A stretch of 64,000 bases of DNA, taken from positions 1-64,000 of the forward strand of contig CAZTOK010000004.1 of assembly GCA_964615445.1 (NCBI GenBank). The letters run 5' to 3'. Shown piece after piece: positions 8,052-16,119 of this stretch. A model generated the notes under the pieces. The model was not told where the DNA came from. It was given only the letters and a program-made list of their open reading frames with translations, and ran no database searches. The position numbers and the translations under genes are program-made. How positions within the stretch are numbered: position 1 is the stretch's first letter; each line of letters starts with the position of its first letter. The DNA comes from JALRBM01 sp964615445 (GTDB taxonomy: Bacteria > Patescibacteriota > Saccharimonadia > Saccharimonadales > Saccharimonadaceae).

Positions 8052-8600
8052 ATGACACTAGGCCATTGGCAAACCAAAAGCTCTAAAATAGTGTACGAAA
8101 ACCCGTTTATGATCGTCCATGAAGATCAGGTGACACTGCCAAACGGCAAGCCGGGACTCTACGGTTACATTGACTCGAAAAGCGACTCCGTGTATGTTGT
8201 ACCAGTTGATGCTGATGGAAACACATACATTGTCGAGCAAGAACGATACCCCATAAAACGCACCACCTGGGAGTGTGTAGCTGGTCGTATGGATGGTCAG
8301 CCGGTCGAAATTGCTGCTAAGCGCGAATTACTTGAAGAAACGGGACTCGTAGCCAAAGATATTACCGTTCTTGGCGACGTACAAGTAGCAAATGGTATCG
8401 CAACTTTTAAGAGCACATTCTGTATTGCTCACAATATCACTATGACAAATAGCACCCTCGATCAAGTTGATGGTATTTTGGGTATTGAGAAACTTTCGCT
8501 TAGTTCTCTCCCTGAGAAAATTCTTGCAGGTGAAATTACCTGCTCTCAAAGTATCGCTGCTTTCTTCATGGCTATTAGTTACTTACAAAAAACTGAGTAA
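8052..8600 (+). CDS. Nudix hydrolase, ADP-ribose pyrophosphatase-like
   Basis: This 182-residue Nudix protein resembles ADP-sugar pyrophosphatases. The box near residues 78-99 ends in the intact catalytic core RELLEETGL, but the first half is one residue shorter than the usual G-x5-E-x7-RE spacing and lacks the first Glu. IVEQERYP upstream of the box is typical of the ADP-ribose/ADP-sugar subgroup. Only two bases separate it from rmlB, so it is co-transcribed. It might hydrolyse a nucleotide sugar or ADP-ribose, but the sequence does not settle the substrate. Confidence 0.82.
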   Translation: MTLGHWQTKSSKIVYENPFMIVHEDQVTLPNGKPGLYGYIDSKSDSVYVVPVDADGNTYIVEQERYPIKRTTWECVAGRMDGQPVEIAAKRELLEETGLVAKDITVLGDVQVANGIATFKSTFCIAHNITMTNSTLDQVDGILGIEKLSLSSLPEKILAGEITCSQSIAAFFMAISYLQKTE

Positions 8601-8621
8601 ACCTTGCATATTTAAAATGCT

Positions 8622-8654
8622 CCTGTTTTAATGAGATAAAATCATTAAAACAGG
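8622..8654 (+). repeat. 13-bp perfect inverted repeat overlapping a ribosome site
   Basis: CCTGTTTTAATGA (8622-8634) and TCATTAAAACAGG (8642-8654) form a perfect 13-bp stem with a 7-base loop. The 3' arm ends in the AGGA that serves as ribosome site for the ATG at 8662. It could end transcription from the rmlB/nudix cluster, hide the ribosome site, or act as an operator. Confidence 0.65.
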
Positions 8655-8661
8655 ATTAAAA

Positions 8662-10494
8662 ATGCCGACAAAAAAATCCGCTTCTCGAAAAACAAAACAT
8701 AAAGGGCTATTTGCCCGCATCAAGAAGATTCCTTATATAAAGCCCTTAAGCGCAGTACTTATCCTCATTATCGTTGGGATTATCGGCGTCCCGCTTATTT
8801 CTTCTGCTACCACTACCGAAAGCCTTTGGAGCAGTTCGGTTACGCCAAAAGTCATCACTTGGGACGACACTCGTAGTATTGAGCTTGGCACAAAGTTCAA
8901 GTCAAGCGTCGCTGGCTACGTTACTGGCGTCCGCTTCTACAAAGGCCCTAAAAATACCGGCACACACACCGGTAGTTTATGGGATAGCGCTGGTAACCGC
9001 CTAGCTGGCGTAACCTTCACGAGCGAGACTGCTAGCGGTTGGCAAACAGCACAATTTGCGACCCCCGTAAGCATCGCCGCAAATGTGACCTACATTGTTT
9101 CCTATCATGCACCAAATGGCCACTATTCTTTGAGTCCCGATTATTTCAAGAATACGACACTTTCTAACGGCCACCTGTCGGCACCAAAATACGCCAAAAA
9201 CAACGCAAATGGCGTGTACACTGATAACACTTCTCAATACGCCTTCCCTAAAAATGATGGCGATGGCGACAGTTATTTTGTTGATGTAATTTTTAGCGCA
9301 CAGCTTATTAATCCACAGCCTGCTCCAGCCGCACCAACCAACGTTTCGGCTACTATCGGCGATAACAGCAGCGTGAGCCTCGCATGGCAGGCAAGCAATA
9401 GTCAAAATCCAATTGCATCATACAATGTATACCGTGACGGCAACAAAATTGGTAGCGTTGGTACAATTACTACGTATGTCGATGCAACCGTTGTCGCTGG
9501 CAGCACCTATAATTATCAGGTACAGGCAATTGATAACACCGGCGCTACTTCAGCTCTTTCAGGTGGCACACCAATTACTATTCCAACTGCAACGCCAACG
9601 CCGCCAACGGGCGGAAATACAGGAGGTAGCGGCACGACAACTGGGGCAACAACAACTTGTCCACTTCCAGCTTACCCAACGCCAAGCTGCGCTGGTAAAC
9701 CAAGTAGTGTCGCTATTAGCAACGACATAAAGGGTGATTACGAGGCGAAAACAGACGGACAGGTGATCGATGGCTGGCATATTGCAGGTGATCTGGTCAT
9801 CGAAGCAAAAAACATTACTATTCAAAACAGTGAAATTGACGGCACTGTCATTAACGAAGTCGGCTCTAACCACTACGGCCCATTCACTATTCAAGACACT
9901 ACCGTAGGCCCTGCGACTGGTTGTATTGGCAGTCCTGGCGTTGGTGAGTCAATGTATACAGCAAAACGCGTGTATGTTCGCAATCATGATGATGGCTTTC
10001 GCATCTCGGGTAACGACGTAAGCGCCTCAGACTCGTATGTACATATGTGCTACCTTCCTCCGTCACAAGCGCCACCAGACGGTAGCCACTCTGACGGGGT
10101 ACAGAACTACTGCAGAGCAGGAAGCGGCGATAATCTTTATGATATTCCCTGTCATAATATCACCATCGTTCACAATACCTTCGATAATCATGACGTCATC
10201 GGCAACTCATCTGTATATCTTGGCGGAGCCGCGGACGGTAAAGATATTCAAAACGTAACTGTTACCGACAATCTCATGTGGGGTGGTGGGTATAGCTTCT
10301 ACGTCGAATGGTATATGGGACCAAAGTGGACAGTAAGCGGCAACCGTATCGCAAGTAACAATGGTTACCAGTATGGCCCCGTTGATGCTGAAGGAACTTG
10401 TTCACAACAAGACTGGTCAAATAACAGCATTGTTACAGTAGATAGTACTTACGCCATTACAAGTACAGTCAAGCCACTCGATTGTATTAATTAG
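8662..10494 (+). CDS. Secreted/surface protein: DUF4082-like, FN3 and beta-helix regions
   Basis: The 610-residue product starts with a basic N-terminus and a membrane or signal segment (about 33-52). Next comes a DUF4082-like domain (about 55-210, with VTGVRFYKGP and SGWQTAQF), then a fibronectin type III domain (about 220-305, with PTNVSATIGDNSSVSLAW and YNYQVQAIDN), then a Thr/Gly/Pro-rich linker (about 305-330). The C-terminus is an Asn/Asp/Gly-rich region with repeated short strands, consistent with a right-handed parallel beta-helix of the pectate-lyase type. It is likely exported and could bind or cleave polysaccharide. No catalytic residues can be assigned. The start is set by AGGA at 8652. 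Confidence 0.8.
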   Translation: MPTKKSASRKTKHKGLFARIKKIPYIKPLSAVLILIIVGIIGVPLISSATTTESLWSSSVTPKVITWDDTRSIELGTKFKSSVAGYVTGVRFYKGPKNTGTHTGSLWDSAGNRLAGVTFTSETASGWQTAQFATPVSIAANVTYIVSYHAPNGHYSLSPDYFKNTTLSNGHLSAPKYAKNNANGVYTDNTSQYAFPKNDGDGDSYFVDVIFSAQLINPQPAPAAPTNVSATIGDNSSVSLAWQASNSQNPIASYNVYRDGNKIGSVGTITTYVDATVVAGSTYNYQVQAIDNTGATSALSGGTPITIPTATPTPPTGGNTGGSGTTTGATTTCPLPAYPTPSCAGKPSSVAISNDIKGDYEAKTDGQVIDGWHIAGDLVIEAKNITIQNSEIDGTVINEVGSNHYGPFTIQDTTVGPATGCIGSPGVGESMYTAKRVYVRNHDDGFRISGNDVSASDSYVHMCYLPPSQAPPDGSHSDGVQNYCRAGSGDNLYDIPCHNITIVHNTFDNHDVIGNSSVYLGGAADGKDIQNVTVTDNLMWGGGYSFYVEWYMGPKWTVSGNRIASNNGYQYGPVDAEGTCSQQDWSNNSIVTVDSTYAITSTVKPLDCIN

Positions 10495-10522
10495 TACAGC
10501 ACTAAGCGCAGCCCAGAATTGT

Positions 10523-10528
10523 TATACT
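10523..10528 (+). promoter_or_regulatory. Extended -10 element six bases before rmlCD
   Basis: TATACT (10523-10528) is preceded by TG plus one base (TGTTATACT), an extended -10. Only six bases separate it from the ATG at 10535, so transcription should begin at or next to the start codon and give a leaderless mRNA. No convincing -35 is seen. Confidence 0.5.
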
Positions 10529-10534
10529 TGAAGT

Positions 10535-11950
10535 ATGCTAGAAAACAACCCTCTTCAATTCGATAAAAAACTTCAAAAGTATGAAACTTCAATTCCTGGG
10601 CTGCTTTTGTTTGACCTTAGTGTATTTGGTGATAATCGCGGCTGGTTTAAAGAAAACTGGCAACGCGAAAAAATGCTCGCCATTGGGCTCCCCGATTTTG
10701 GCCCAGTGCAAAATAACTTCTCTTTTAACAGCAGACGTGGCACCATGCGGGGTATTCACGCAGAGCCGTGGGATAAATTTATTTCCATAGGGAAAGGGAG
10801 TTTTTTTGGTGCGTGGGTAGATGTGCGTGAAGATAGCCCTACCTATGGCAAAACGTTTACTGCGGAGATTGACGCAAGTAAAGCCATCTTTGTACCTGCA
10901 GGTGTTGCAAATTCTTATCTTACACTCGAGGACGATACCGTCTACTCTTACCTCGTCAATGATCATTGGTATGCCGACGCTAATTATAGCTTTGTAAGCG
11001 CTCTCGATTCAGATCTCGATATTACGTGGCCAATCCCTCCAGAAGAATGGGAGATGTCGGAGAAGGATCGTCACCACCCTGCGTTGAAAGATGCAATGCC
11101 TGTGCCTGCTAAAAAGGTCCTTATTACAGGGGCGAACGGGCAGCTTGGCAAAGCCTTACGCACAGTTTTTCCACAAGCCGAGTTCGTCAGTCGCGATGAA
11201 TTTGATATTGCGAACCCTGAAATTCTTACGGCTCGCCGTTGGCGTGATTATGGCGTTATTATTAACGCCGCTGCATATACCGCGGTAGACGGCGCCGAGA
11301 CACCTGAAGGTCGTAAAGCTGCATGGCAAACTAACGCCTCAGGGGTGGCTACGTTAAGTCGCATTGCCTCAGAAAACAATGTTACGCTGGTAAACATTTC
11401 TTCAGATTATGTATTTGATGGCACAAACAAGATCCACGATGAGAATGAGGCATTTACACCTCTCGGCGTATACGGTCAAAGCAAAGCCGCCGGCGACATT
11501 GCAGTTAGTACCGCTCCAAAACATTACACTATCCGTACTACATGGGTTATTGGCGATGGCAATAACTTTGTACGCACTATGCAATCACTTGCAAAGCGCG
11601 ACATTACACCAAGCGTTGTAAGTGATCAAATTGGCCGCCTCACCTTTGCTGATGACTTAGCCCAGGGTATTAAACATCTGCTTAATACGAATGCGTCATA
11701 CGGTACTTACAACCTCACAAACGATGGCGAGTCCGCTAGCTGGGCTGACATCGCTAAACTCGTGTTTAAGGCAGGTGGTAAGCCGGCAGATAGCGTCACG
11801 CCAGTTTCAACAGATGAATACTATAAGGACAAAAAAGACATCGCTCCTCGTCCCCTACAGAGCACCCTCGATCTTGCTAAAATAAAAGCCACTGGCTTTA
11901 CCCCACGCGATTGGCGCGAGGCGTTAAATGATTATCTCCATGTCGAGTAA
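10535..11950 (+). CDS. Fused dTDP-4-dehydrorhamnose 3,5-epimerase / reductase (RmlC-RmlD)
   Basis: One 471-residue protein carries the last two enzymes of dTDP-L-rhamnose synthesis. Residues 1-185 are RmlC-like, with DNRGWFKENW and RGTMRGIH, the latter containing the expected catalytic His. Residues about 190-471 are RmlD-like, with ITGANGQLG for NADPH binding, INAAAYTAVDGAE, SSDYVFDG and YGQSK. Where typical RmlC has a GFAHGF-type motif this protein has GVANSY, so a usually conserved His is Asn. Such fusions are known in some actinobacteria. It overlaps the next gene by 23 bases. Confidence 0.92.
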   Translation: MLENNPLQFDKKLQKYETSIPGLLLFDLSVFGDNRGWFKENWQREKMLAIGLPDFGPVQNNFSFNSRRGTMRGIHAEPWDKFISIGKGSFFGAWVDVREDSPTYGKTFTAEIDASKAIFVPAGVANSYLTLEDDTVYSYLVNDHWYADANYSFVSALDSDLDITWPIPPEEWEMSEKDRHHPALKDAMPVPAKKVLITGANGQLGKALRTVFPQAEFVSRDEFDIANPEILTARRWRDYGVIINAAAYTAVDGAETPEGRKAAWQTNASGVATLSRIASENNVTLVNISSDYVFDGTNKIHDENEAFTPLGVYGQSKAAGDIAVSTAPKHYTIRTTWVIGDGNNFVRTMQSLAKRDITPSVVSDQIGRLTFADDLAQGIKHLLNTNASYGTYNLTNDGESASWADIAKLVFKAGGKPADSVTPVSTDEYYKDKKDIAPRPLQSTLDLAKIKATGFTPRDWREALNDYLHVE

Positions 11951-13346
11951 AAAGGTAGTTTCATTTTTCACAAACGAAAAACACCACAAGAAACTTTTAG
12001 TTGCCCTATACATTGTTGGTATTTTACTATGCGCGCTCCTCGTGCTTTTAGTTGTTCGTCGACCGGGATCTGATGATACAGTTTTTCAAACTCAAATTCA
12101 ACCGTACCATACTGTTTTTGATTGGCTTAGCTTTCGTTATAACAGTTGGAGCGGGCGCATCTTTAGCGAAGCGTTCGTGTATATTTTCAGCCAGCTTTCT
12201 GTCTACGCCTGGAAGCTCGTAACAATTGTTCTTTTTGCTATATGGGGTGGTATAGTATTTCTGTACTATCGTCTTTTTGCTAAAAAACAGAGCTCCAAAA
12301 AAGATATTACAATGCTCATTCTTGCTCTTTTGGCGCCTTTTCTTATGGACACTAACGTGCTATTCGACGGCATGTTTTGGGTGACAGGCGCGATCAATTA
12401 TTTTTGGATGACCACACTCACTCTTGTAGCGTTTTACCCGGTTGCCTACTATACTATTCGTGGTTCTCGCCCATACTGGCTGGTCAGTGTTTTAAGCCTC
12501 ATAAGTGGCGTAATCGCCGCAAGTTCACAGGAACAAGCAGGCTTAGTGCTTGTGAGTATCACACTCGCCTTTACTATTTACCTCTCTATTCACTCTTTGC
12601 GCAGCATATTCAAAAAGATTCCACTCTATCCACTTCTCTTTTTGATTATTTTTGCTGTTTCACTCGCTACAAGCCTAGTAGCGCCCGGTAACCATCTACG
12701 CCTTCAAGAGGAAACGCTTACGTGGCTTCCTGATTTCTATACAATTCCACTTACTCAACATATTGAATACGCATATAGATGGTTCCTCGACGCTCTTATT
12801 AACCACACTGGCTTTTTACTAGTTGGAAGTTGGCTTATCCTTTTATTGTTATTCGTGAAGAAGCAGTCAAAAGACCTGCTTGATCGAATATATATAGGCA
12901 GCCTTAGCGTTATTTCTCTCATGACAATCTTAAAAGGGTTTGATGCAGTTAGCTATTGGTTTACGTTTTACCCAACGTGGCATCCAACTATACCACACAA
13001 ATTCTCTTTCCTCGTGCTTATTCCTTGGGCGCCTATACTTCTTGGCACGATTGCAGCGCCACTAGTGTTATATCGTAAAGTCATTCGCGGATATTTAGTC
13101 GCTCTCCTATACACTGCGTCGTTTCTCAGCGTCGCATTGCTTACATTATCACCAACAATGTATGCTTCAGGCGTAAGAACACTCTTTACTCCTTCAATTG
13201 TCTTAATTGTCGTCGTTTATCTCCTCTCTAGCACTCTGTATGATGAATATAAACAACAGCATATCGAGACTAGTCTTCTTTTAGTCACCAGCATTGTCGC
13301 TTCTCAATACCTATTACTTGCAAGCAAAATAGCCACAACCCACTAG
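11928..13346 (+). CDS. Multi-pass membrane protein, DUF6056-like
   Basis: The 472-residue protein has about ten to eleven hydrophobic segments, the first at about 22-44. After it comes a short extracytoplasmic segment with GSDDTVFQ and SGRIFSEAF that resembles DUF6056 proteins, which look like GT-C fold glycosyltransferases. A role in adding or moving a lipid-linked sugar is inferred from this and from its place between rmlCD and rmlA. The chosen ATG at 11928 has GAGG six bases upstream, and the ATG at 11940 is an alternative. It overlaps rmlCD, so translation is coupled. Confidence 0.75.
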   Translation: MIISMSSKKVVSFFTNEKHHKKLLVALYIVGILLCALLVLLVVRRPGSDDTVFQTQIQPYHTVFDWLSFRYNSWSGRIFSEAFVYIFSQLSVYAWKLVTIVLFAIWGGIVFLYYRLFAKKQSSKKDITMLILALLAPFLMDTNVLFDGMFWVTGAINYFWMTTLTLVAFYPVAYYTIRGSRPYWLVSVLSLISGVIAASSQEQAGLVLVSITLAFTIYLSIHSLRSIFKKIPLYPLLFLIIFAVSLATSLVAPGNHLRLQEETLTWLPDFYTIPLTQHIEYAYRWFLDALINHTGFLLVGSWLILLLLFVKKQSKDLLDRIYIGSLSVISLMTILKGFDAVSYWFTFYPTWHPTIPHKFSFLVLIPWAPILLGTIAAPLVLYRKVIRGYLVALLYTASFLSVALLTLSPTMYASGVRTLFTPSIVLIVVVYLLSSTLYDEYKQQHIETSLLLVTSIVASQYLLLASKIATTH

Positions 13347-13385
13347 AGCTGGTAGAATGAAAATAGTGATAAATTTGGAGGAAGT

Positions 13386-14243
13386 ATGAAAGGCATCATT
13401 TTAGCGGGTGGGTCCGGTACGCGTTTGTGGCCAATCACCAGAGGTATTAGCAAGCAGCTTATGCCGATTTATGACAAACCAATGATCTATTACCCGCTTA
13501 GTACACTTATGTTAGCCGGTATTCACGACACCTTGATCATTACGACACCTGAGGAACAGGAAGCCTTCCAGCGTCTTTTAGGTGACGGTTCTCAATGGGG
13601 CATTTCGCTAGAATATGCCGTGCAACCATCACCAGATGGTCTGGCGCAGGCATTTATTATTGGTGAGGAATTTATTGGAAACGACACAGTCGCGCTTATT
13701 TTAGGTGACAATATCTTTCATGGGAGTGATCTTGGTAAGGCACTAAAAAACTGCACGAGCCCTGATGGCGGGACAGTGTTTGCTTACGAAGTTTCCGATC
13801 CTGAACGTTATGGTGTTGTGGAATTTGATGCGAACAAACAAGCCATTTCTATTGAAGAAAAACCTGCTTCGCCAAAATCAAACTACGCTGTAGTGGGCCT
13901 CTATTTCTACGACAATGACGTGGTAGAAATTGCCAAAAATGTCCAACCAAGCATGCGCGGCGAGCTTGAAATTACCTCTGTAAACGAAGCTTATCTTAAA
14001 CAGGGAAAACTCAATGTTACTACGCTTGACCGCGGCGACGTATGGCTCGATACCGGCACGATTGACTCTATGACCGATGCTGCCGACTATATTCGCGTTA
14101 TTCAAAAGCGTACAGGCATGATTATTGGCAGCCCCGAGGAAGTTGCGTACCGCGAAGGGTTCATCACACGCGAACAACTTCAAACACAGGCCGAACCGCT
14201 TAAAAAATCTGGTTACGGTAAATACCTTTTGGATTTACAGTAG
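13386..14243 (+). CDS. rfbA: Glucose-1-phosphate thymidylyltransferase
   Basis: RmlA makes dTDP-glucose from dTTP and glucose 1-phosphate, the first step of the rhamnose pathway. The signature GGSGTRLWPIT is at about residues 8-18, followed by SKQLMPIYDKPMIYYPLS, and GDNIFHG, EEKPASPKS and WLDTGT are all present. Length is 285 residues, slightly shorter than usual. A strong TTGGAGGAAG ribosome site precedes the ATG, and TAGAAT about 31 bases upstream may be a -10. It is followed two bases later by the gtrA-like gene. Confidence 0.95.
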   Translation: MKGIILAGGSGTRLWPITRGISKQLMPIYDKPMIYYPLSTLMLAGIHDTLIITTPEEQEAFQRLLGDGSQWGISLEYAVQPSPDGLAQAFIIGEEFIGNDTVALILGDNIFHGSDLGKALKNCTSPDGGTVFAYEVSDPERYGVVEFDANKQAISIEEKPASPKSNYAVVGLYFYDNDVVEIAKNVQPSMRGELEITSVNEAYLKQGKLNVTTLDRGDVWLDTGTIDSMTDAADYIRVIQKRTGMIIGSPEEVAYREGFITREQLQTQAEPLKKSGYGKYLLDLQ

Positions 14244-14245
14244 AT

Positions 14246-14662
14246 ATGGATACAGAAAAAGCGCATCAGCTCGAACGTCTTAAAAAAGTCTCTCGTCAAT
14301 TTGTCCGCTACTTCCTCGTAGCAGGACTTGGCTATGTTGTTGACGTAGGAGTGTTGTATGCTCTTCATGAATATTTCGGCGTGTATTATTTATATGCTGC
14401 AATTACAAGTTTTACTCTAGGGCTTGTGGTCGTCTATATTATGAGTAGCCTGTTCGTGTTCAGTAACTCAAAGCTGAAGTCAAAATACCTTGAGATTGGT
14501 ATTTTTAGTCTTATTGGCATTATAGGGCTCATCATCCTCACGGCACTCATGTGGGTCCTTACTAGTTTTCTAGGAGTCAACTATCTCATCGCTAAAGTCT
14601 TAGCGACAGTTGTCGTCTATACCTGGAACTTTTTTGCCCGGCGTACTATGTATAACAACTAA
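14246..14662 (+). CDS. GtrA-like membrane protein
   Basis: This 138-residue protein has four predicted membrane helices and the GtrA pattern (RYFLVAGLGYVVDVGVLYAL near residue 20, and a C-terminal TVVVYTWNFFARRTMYN). GtrA-family proteins are thought to flip polyprenyl-phosphate sugars across the membrane for periplasmic or surface glycosylation. It directly follows rmlA with a two-base gap. Its stop overlaps the convergent gene by four bases. Confidence 0.85.
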   Translation: MDTEKAHQLERLKKVSRQFVRYFLVAGLGYVVDVGVLYALHEYFGVYYLYAAITSFTLGLVVVYIMSSLFVFSNSKLKSKYLEIGIFSLIGIIGLIILTALMWVLTSFLGVNYLIAKVLATVVVYTWNFFARRTMYNN

Positions 14663-15477
14663 ACTAAGTACATTCCTTGGGCAAAGTGAACGGCTCGTTC
14701 AACTCTGTCTTTATTTGTACCTTGGTCGCCTGGACGCATTTCGATTGAAATAATTTTATCGTAGGCAATTTCACGAAGTGCTTCGGCAGCCGCTTGGTGA
14801 TCAACATCATCTCGTTTTTCCACTTGCTCAAGCATCGGTGAGCTAATGTGAAAATGCTCAAGAATGTCTTTATTATCAAGAATGGAGTGCTTTATATCGT
14901 CGCCGGCAAGTGCCATACATGCGGTATCGAGATGAAGGCCAAAACCATTATTACCAACGGATCGAACCAACTCTGCTCCTTCGCTTGCCTTGGTGACAAA
15001 GTCGCAGGCATATTGGGGCGCGTTCGGCTCTATACAAAGGACTACGTTTTCAGCCGCTGCCACTTCACCTAGCGAACGGAAAAAATCGGTGGCAATAACG
15101 GTAGCGTCAGCCACTGTCATATCGCCGCGTTGTCTGTTTTTTGGTGAGCCAAATACCATTTTCCTTACGCCCATCATACCGGCAAGCTTAATAAACTTCT
15201 TTAGATACTCTTCGCATTCTTTTCTGTTTGCCTCGTCTTGAAAAATCTTCAAATCAGGGCGCGCAAACAACATAGACTGAAACGCGACAACGCTAATGTC
15301 GTATTGTCTCCACCACTCAACCACTTTCAGCGCATCCTCAAGAGTAGCAACTGTGGGATCTTCCCATAGTTTTGTTGGCGCAAGTTCAACGTAGTGCACC
15401 CCCATTGATTGTAGTATCGAGGCAACGTCAGCCTCTTCTTCATTTGTCCATGCAATACTCGAAACAGCTAAATTCAT
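14659..15477 (-). CDS. Sugar phosphate isomerase/epimerase-like TIM barrel
   Basis: The 272-residue protein resembles the xylose isomerase-like TIM-barrel (AP endonuclease 2) superfamily. It has AVSSIAWTNEEE at the N-terminus, NVVLCIEPNA, GFGLHLDTACM and IISIEMRPG, all with metal-ligand-type Glu, His and Asp residues at strand ends. It probably isomerises or epimerises a sugar or polyol, but the substrate is not clear. It is a single minus-strand gene convergent with gtrA, and the 3' hairpins of the cupin gene lie just upstream of it. Confidence 0.8.
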   Translation of the reverse strand: MNLAVSSIAWTNEEEADVASILQSMGVHYVELAPTKLWEDPTVATLEDALKVVEWWRQYDISVVAFQSMLFARPDLKIFQDEANRKECEEYLKKFIKLAGMMGVRKMVFGSPKNRQRGDMTVADATVIATDFFRSLGEVAAAENVVLCIEPNAPQYACDFVTKASEGAELVRSVGNNGFGLHLDTACMALAGDDIKHSILDNKDILEHFHISSPMLEQVEKRDDVDHQAAAEALREIAYDKIISIEMRPGDQGTNKDRVERAVHFAQGMYLV

Positions 15478-15505
15478 ATTCTTATTATACGGATTTTAGA
15501 GTAAA

Positions 15506-15532
15506 CAAAAAACACTTATCAGAAGTGCTTTT
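15506..15532 (-). terminator. Minus-strand terminator downstream of the cupin gene
   Basis: Read on the minus strand, AGCACTT, CTGAT and AAGTGTT form a 7-bp stem (one G-U pair) followed by a T-run. On the plus strand the same pair is an A-C mismatch, so the structure favours minus-strand RNA. It is the last of three hairpins after the cupin gene. Confidence 0.65.
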
Positions 15533-15547
15533 GGCTAATGTAGGTGT

Positions 15548-15584
15548 GTTCAGGGGATCATCAAGGAAAGACGAACCCCTGAAC
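15548..15584 (-). terminator. Second 3' hairpin of the cupin gene
   Basis: GTTCAGGGG (15548-15556) and CCCCTGAAC (15576-15584) form a perfect 9-bp stem with a 19-base loop. There is no T-run, so it is likely a 3'-stabilising or processing hairpin. Confidence 0.5.
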
Positions 15585-15586
15585 TT

Positions 15587-15610
15587 GCTGGCATTCATCA
15601 GAATACCAGC
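15587..15610 (-). terminator. First 3' hairpin of the cupin gene
   Basis: On the minus strand GCTGGTATT and AATGCCAGC form a 9-bp stem with one G-U pair and a 6-base loop, starting about 15 bases after the stop. It belongs to a series of three hairpins between 15506 and 15610. Confidence 0.45.
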
Positions 15611-15625
15611 CACCAACTCGAAAAA

Positions 15626-16036
15626 TCAGGAGGCATCAGTAGAAACCCACGGGGTGGTATCAGCCTCGTGGCCGGGAGCCACAACGAAGGCGCAAAACAC
15701 CGTAAAGTTCTCCTCGCTCGTGCCACGCAGGTTGTGCAACACGCCAGGCGGCACGATCACACAGTCACCCACTTCGACGTTGTACGGCTCACCATTCACC
15801 TCGATGATACCGGTGCCATGCATAACGAAGAATACCTCGACAGCACCACGGTGATCGTGAACCCCACACTCTTCCCCACACGGATGGAGGGCAACGCTTG
15901 CTCCCACCAGATAACCGGCGGCGAAGTTGCTGAAAAGCTGTATCTTACTCAGCGCTGGGTTCCTACGGACAACCTCACGTGTTAGCTCGTTGGCACGAAT
16001 GATCTGCGGCGCAACACCGTCTCCCACACCAGACAC
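15626..16036 (-). CDS. Cupin-domain protein (136 aa), isolated GC-rich unit
   Basis: This is a single-domain cupin. Motif 1 is in GVHDHRGAVEVFFVMHG (about residues 65-80), giving His, His and Glu metal ligands. Motif 2 is in GDCVIVPPGVLHNLRG (about 98-113), giving the final His. The substrate is unknown: such proteins include sugar-binding, isomerase and dioxygenase types. The GTG start has AAGAAGGG eight bases upstream and lies inside a 14-bp palindrome (16032-16045). The gene has its own promoter and three 3' hairpins and is clearly richer in G+C than its neighbours, suggesting a separate origin. Confidence 0.8.
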   Translation of the reverse strand: MSGVGDGVAPQIIRANELTREVVRRNPALSKIQLFSNFAAGYLVGASVALHPCGEECGVHDHRGAVEVFFVMHGTGIIEVNGEPYNVEVGDCVIVPPGVLHNLRGTSEENFTVFCAFVVAPGHEADTTPWVSTDAS

Positions 16037-16045
16037 GATCGTGTC
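16032..16045. promoter_or_regulatory. 14-bp perfect palindrome over the cupin start codon
   Basis: GACACGATCGTGTC (16032-16045) is its own reverse complement and contains the GTG start codon (16036-16034). It is a candidate operator or translation-control element. A dimeric regulator would fit this symmetry. Confidence 0.5.
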
Positions 16046-16073
16046 CCTTCTTTCGATGGTTGGATCGTGAAGT

Positions 16074-16102
16074 ATAATAACACCTTACGTAGAAAGCGTC
16101 AA
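16074..16102 (-). promoter_or_regulatory. Near-consensus promoter of the cupin gene
   Basis: On the minus strand TTGACG (16102-16097) and TATTAT (16079-16074) are 17 bases apart. About 30 bases of leader, with an AAGAAGGG site, precede the GTG at 16036. Confidence 0.7.
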
Positions 16103-16119
16103 TTCTCTCAGTGACGACG

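Noticed and set aside
9001..9405. 134-residue minus-strand open frame within the secreted beta-helix gene
   Set aside because: It lies wholly inside a gene with clear domain structure on the other strand and has no ribosome site or family resemblance.
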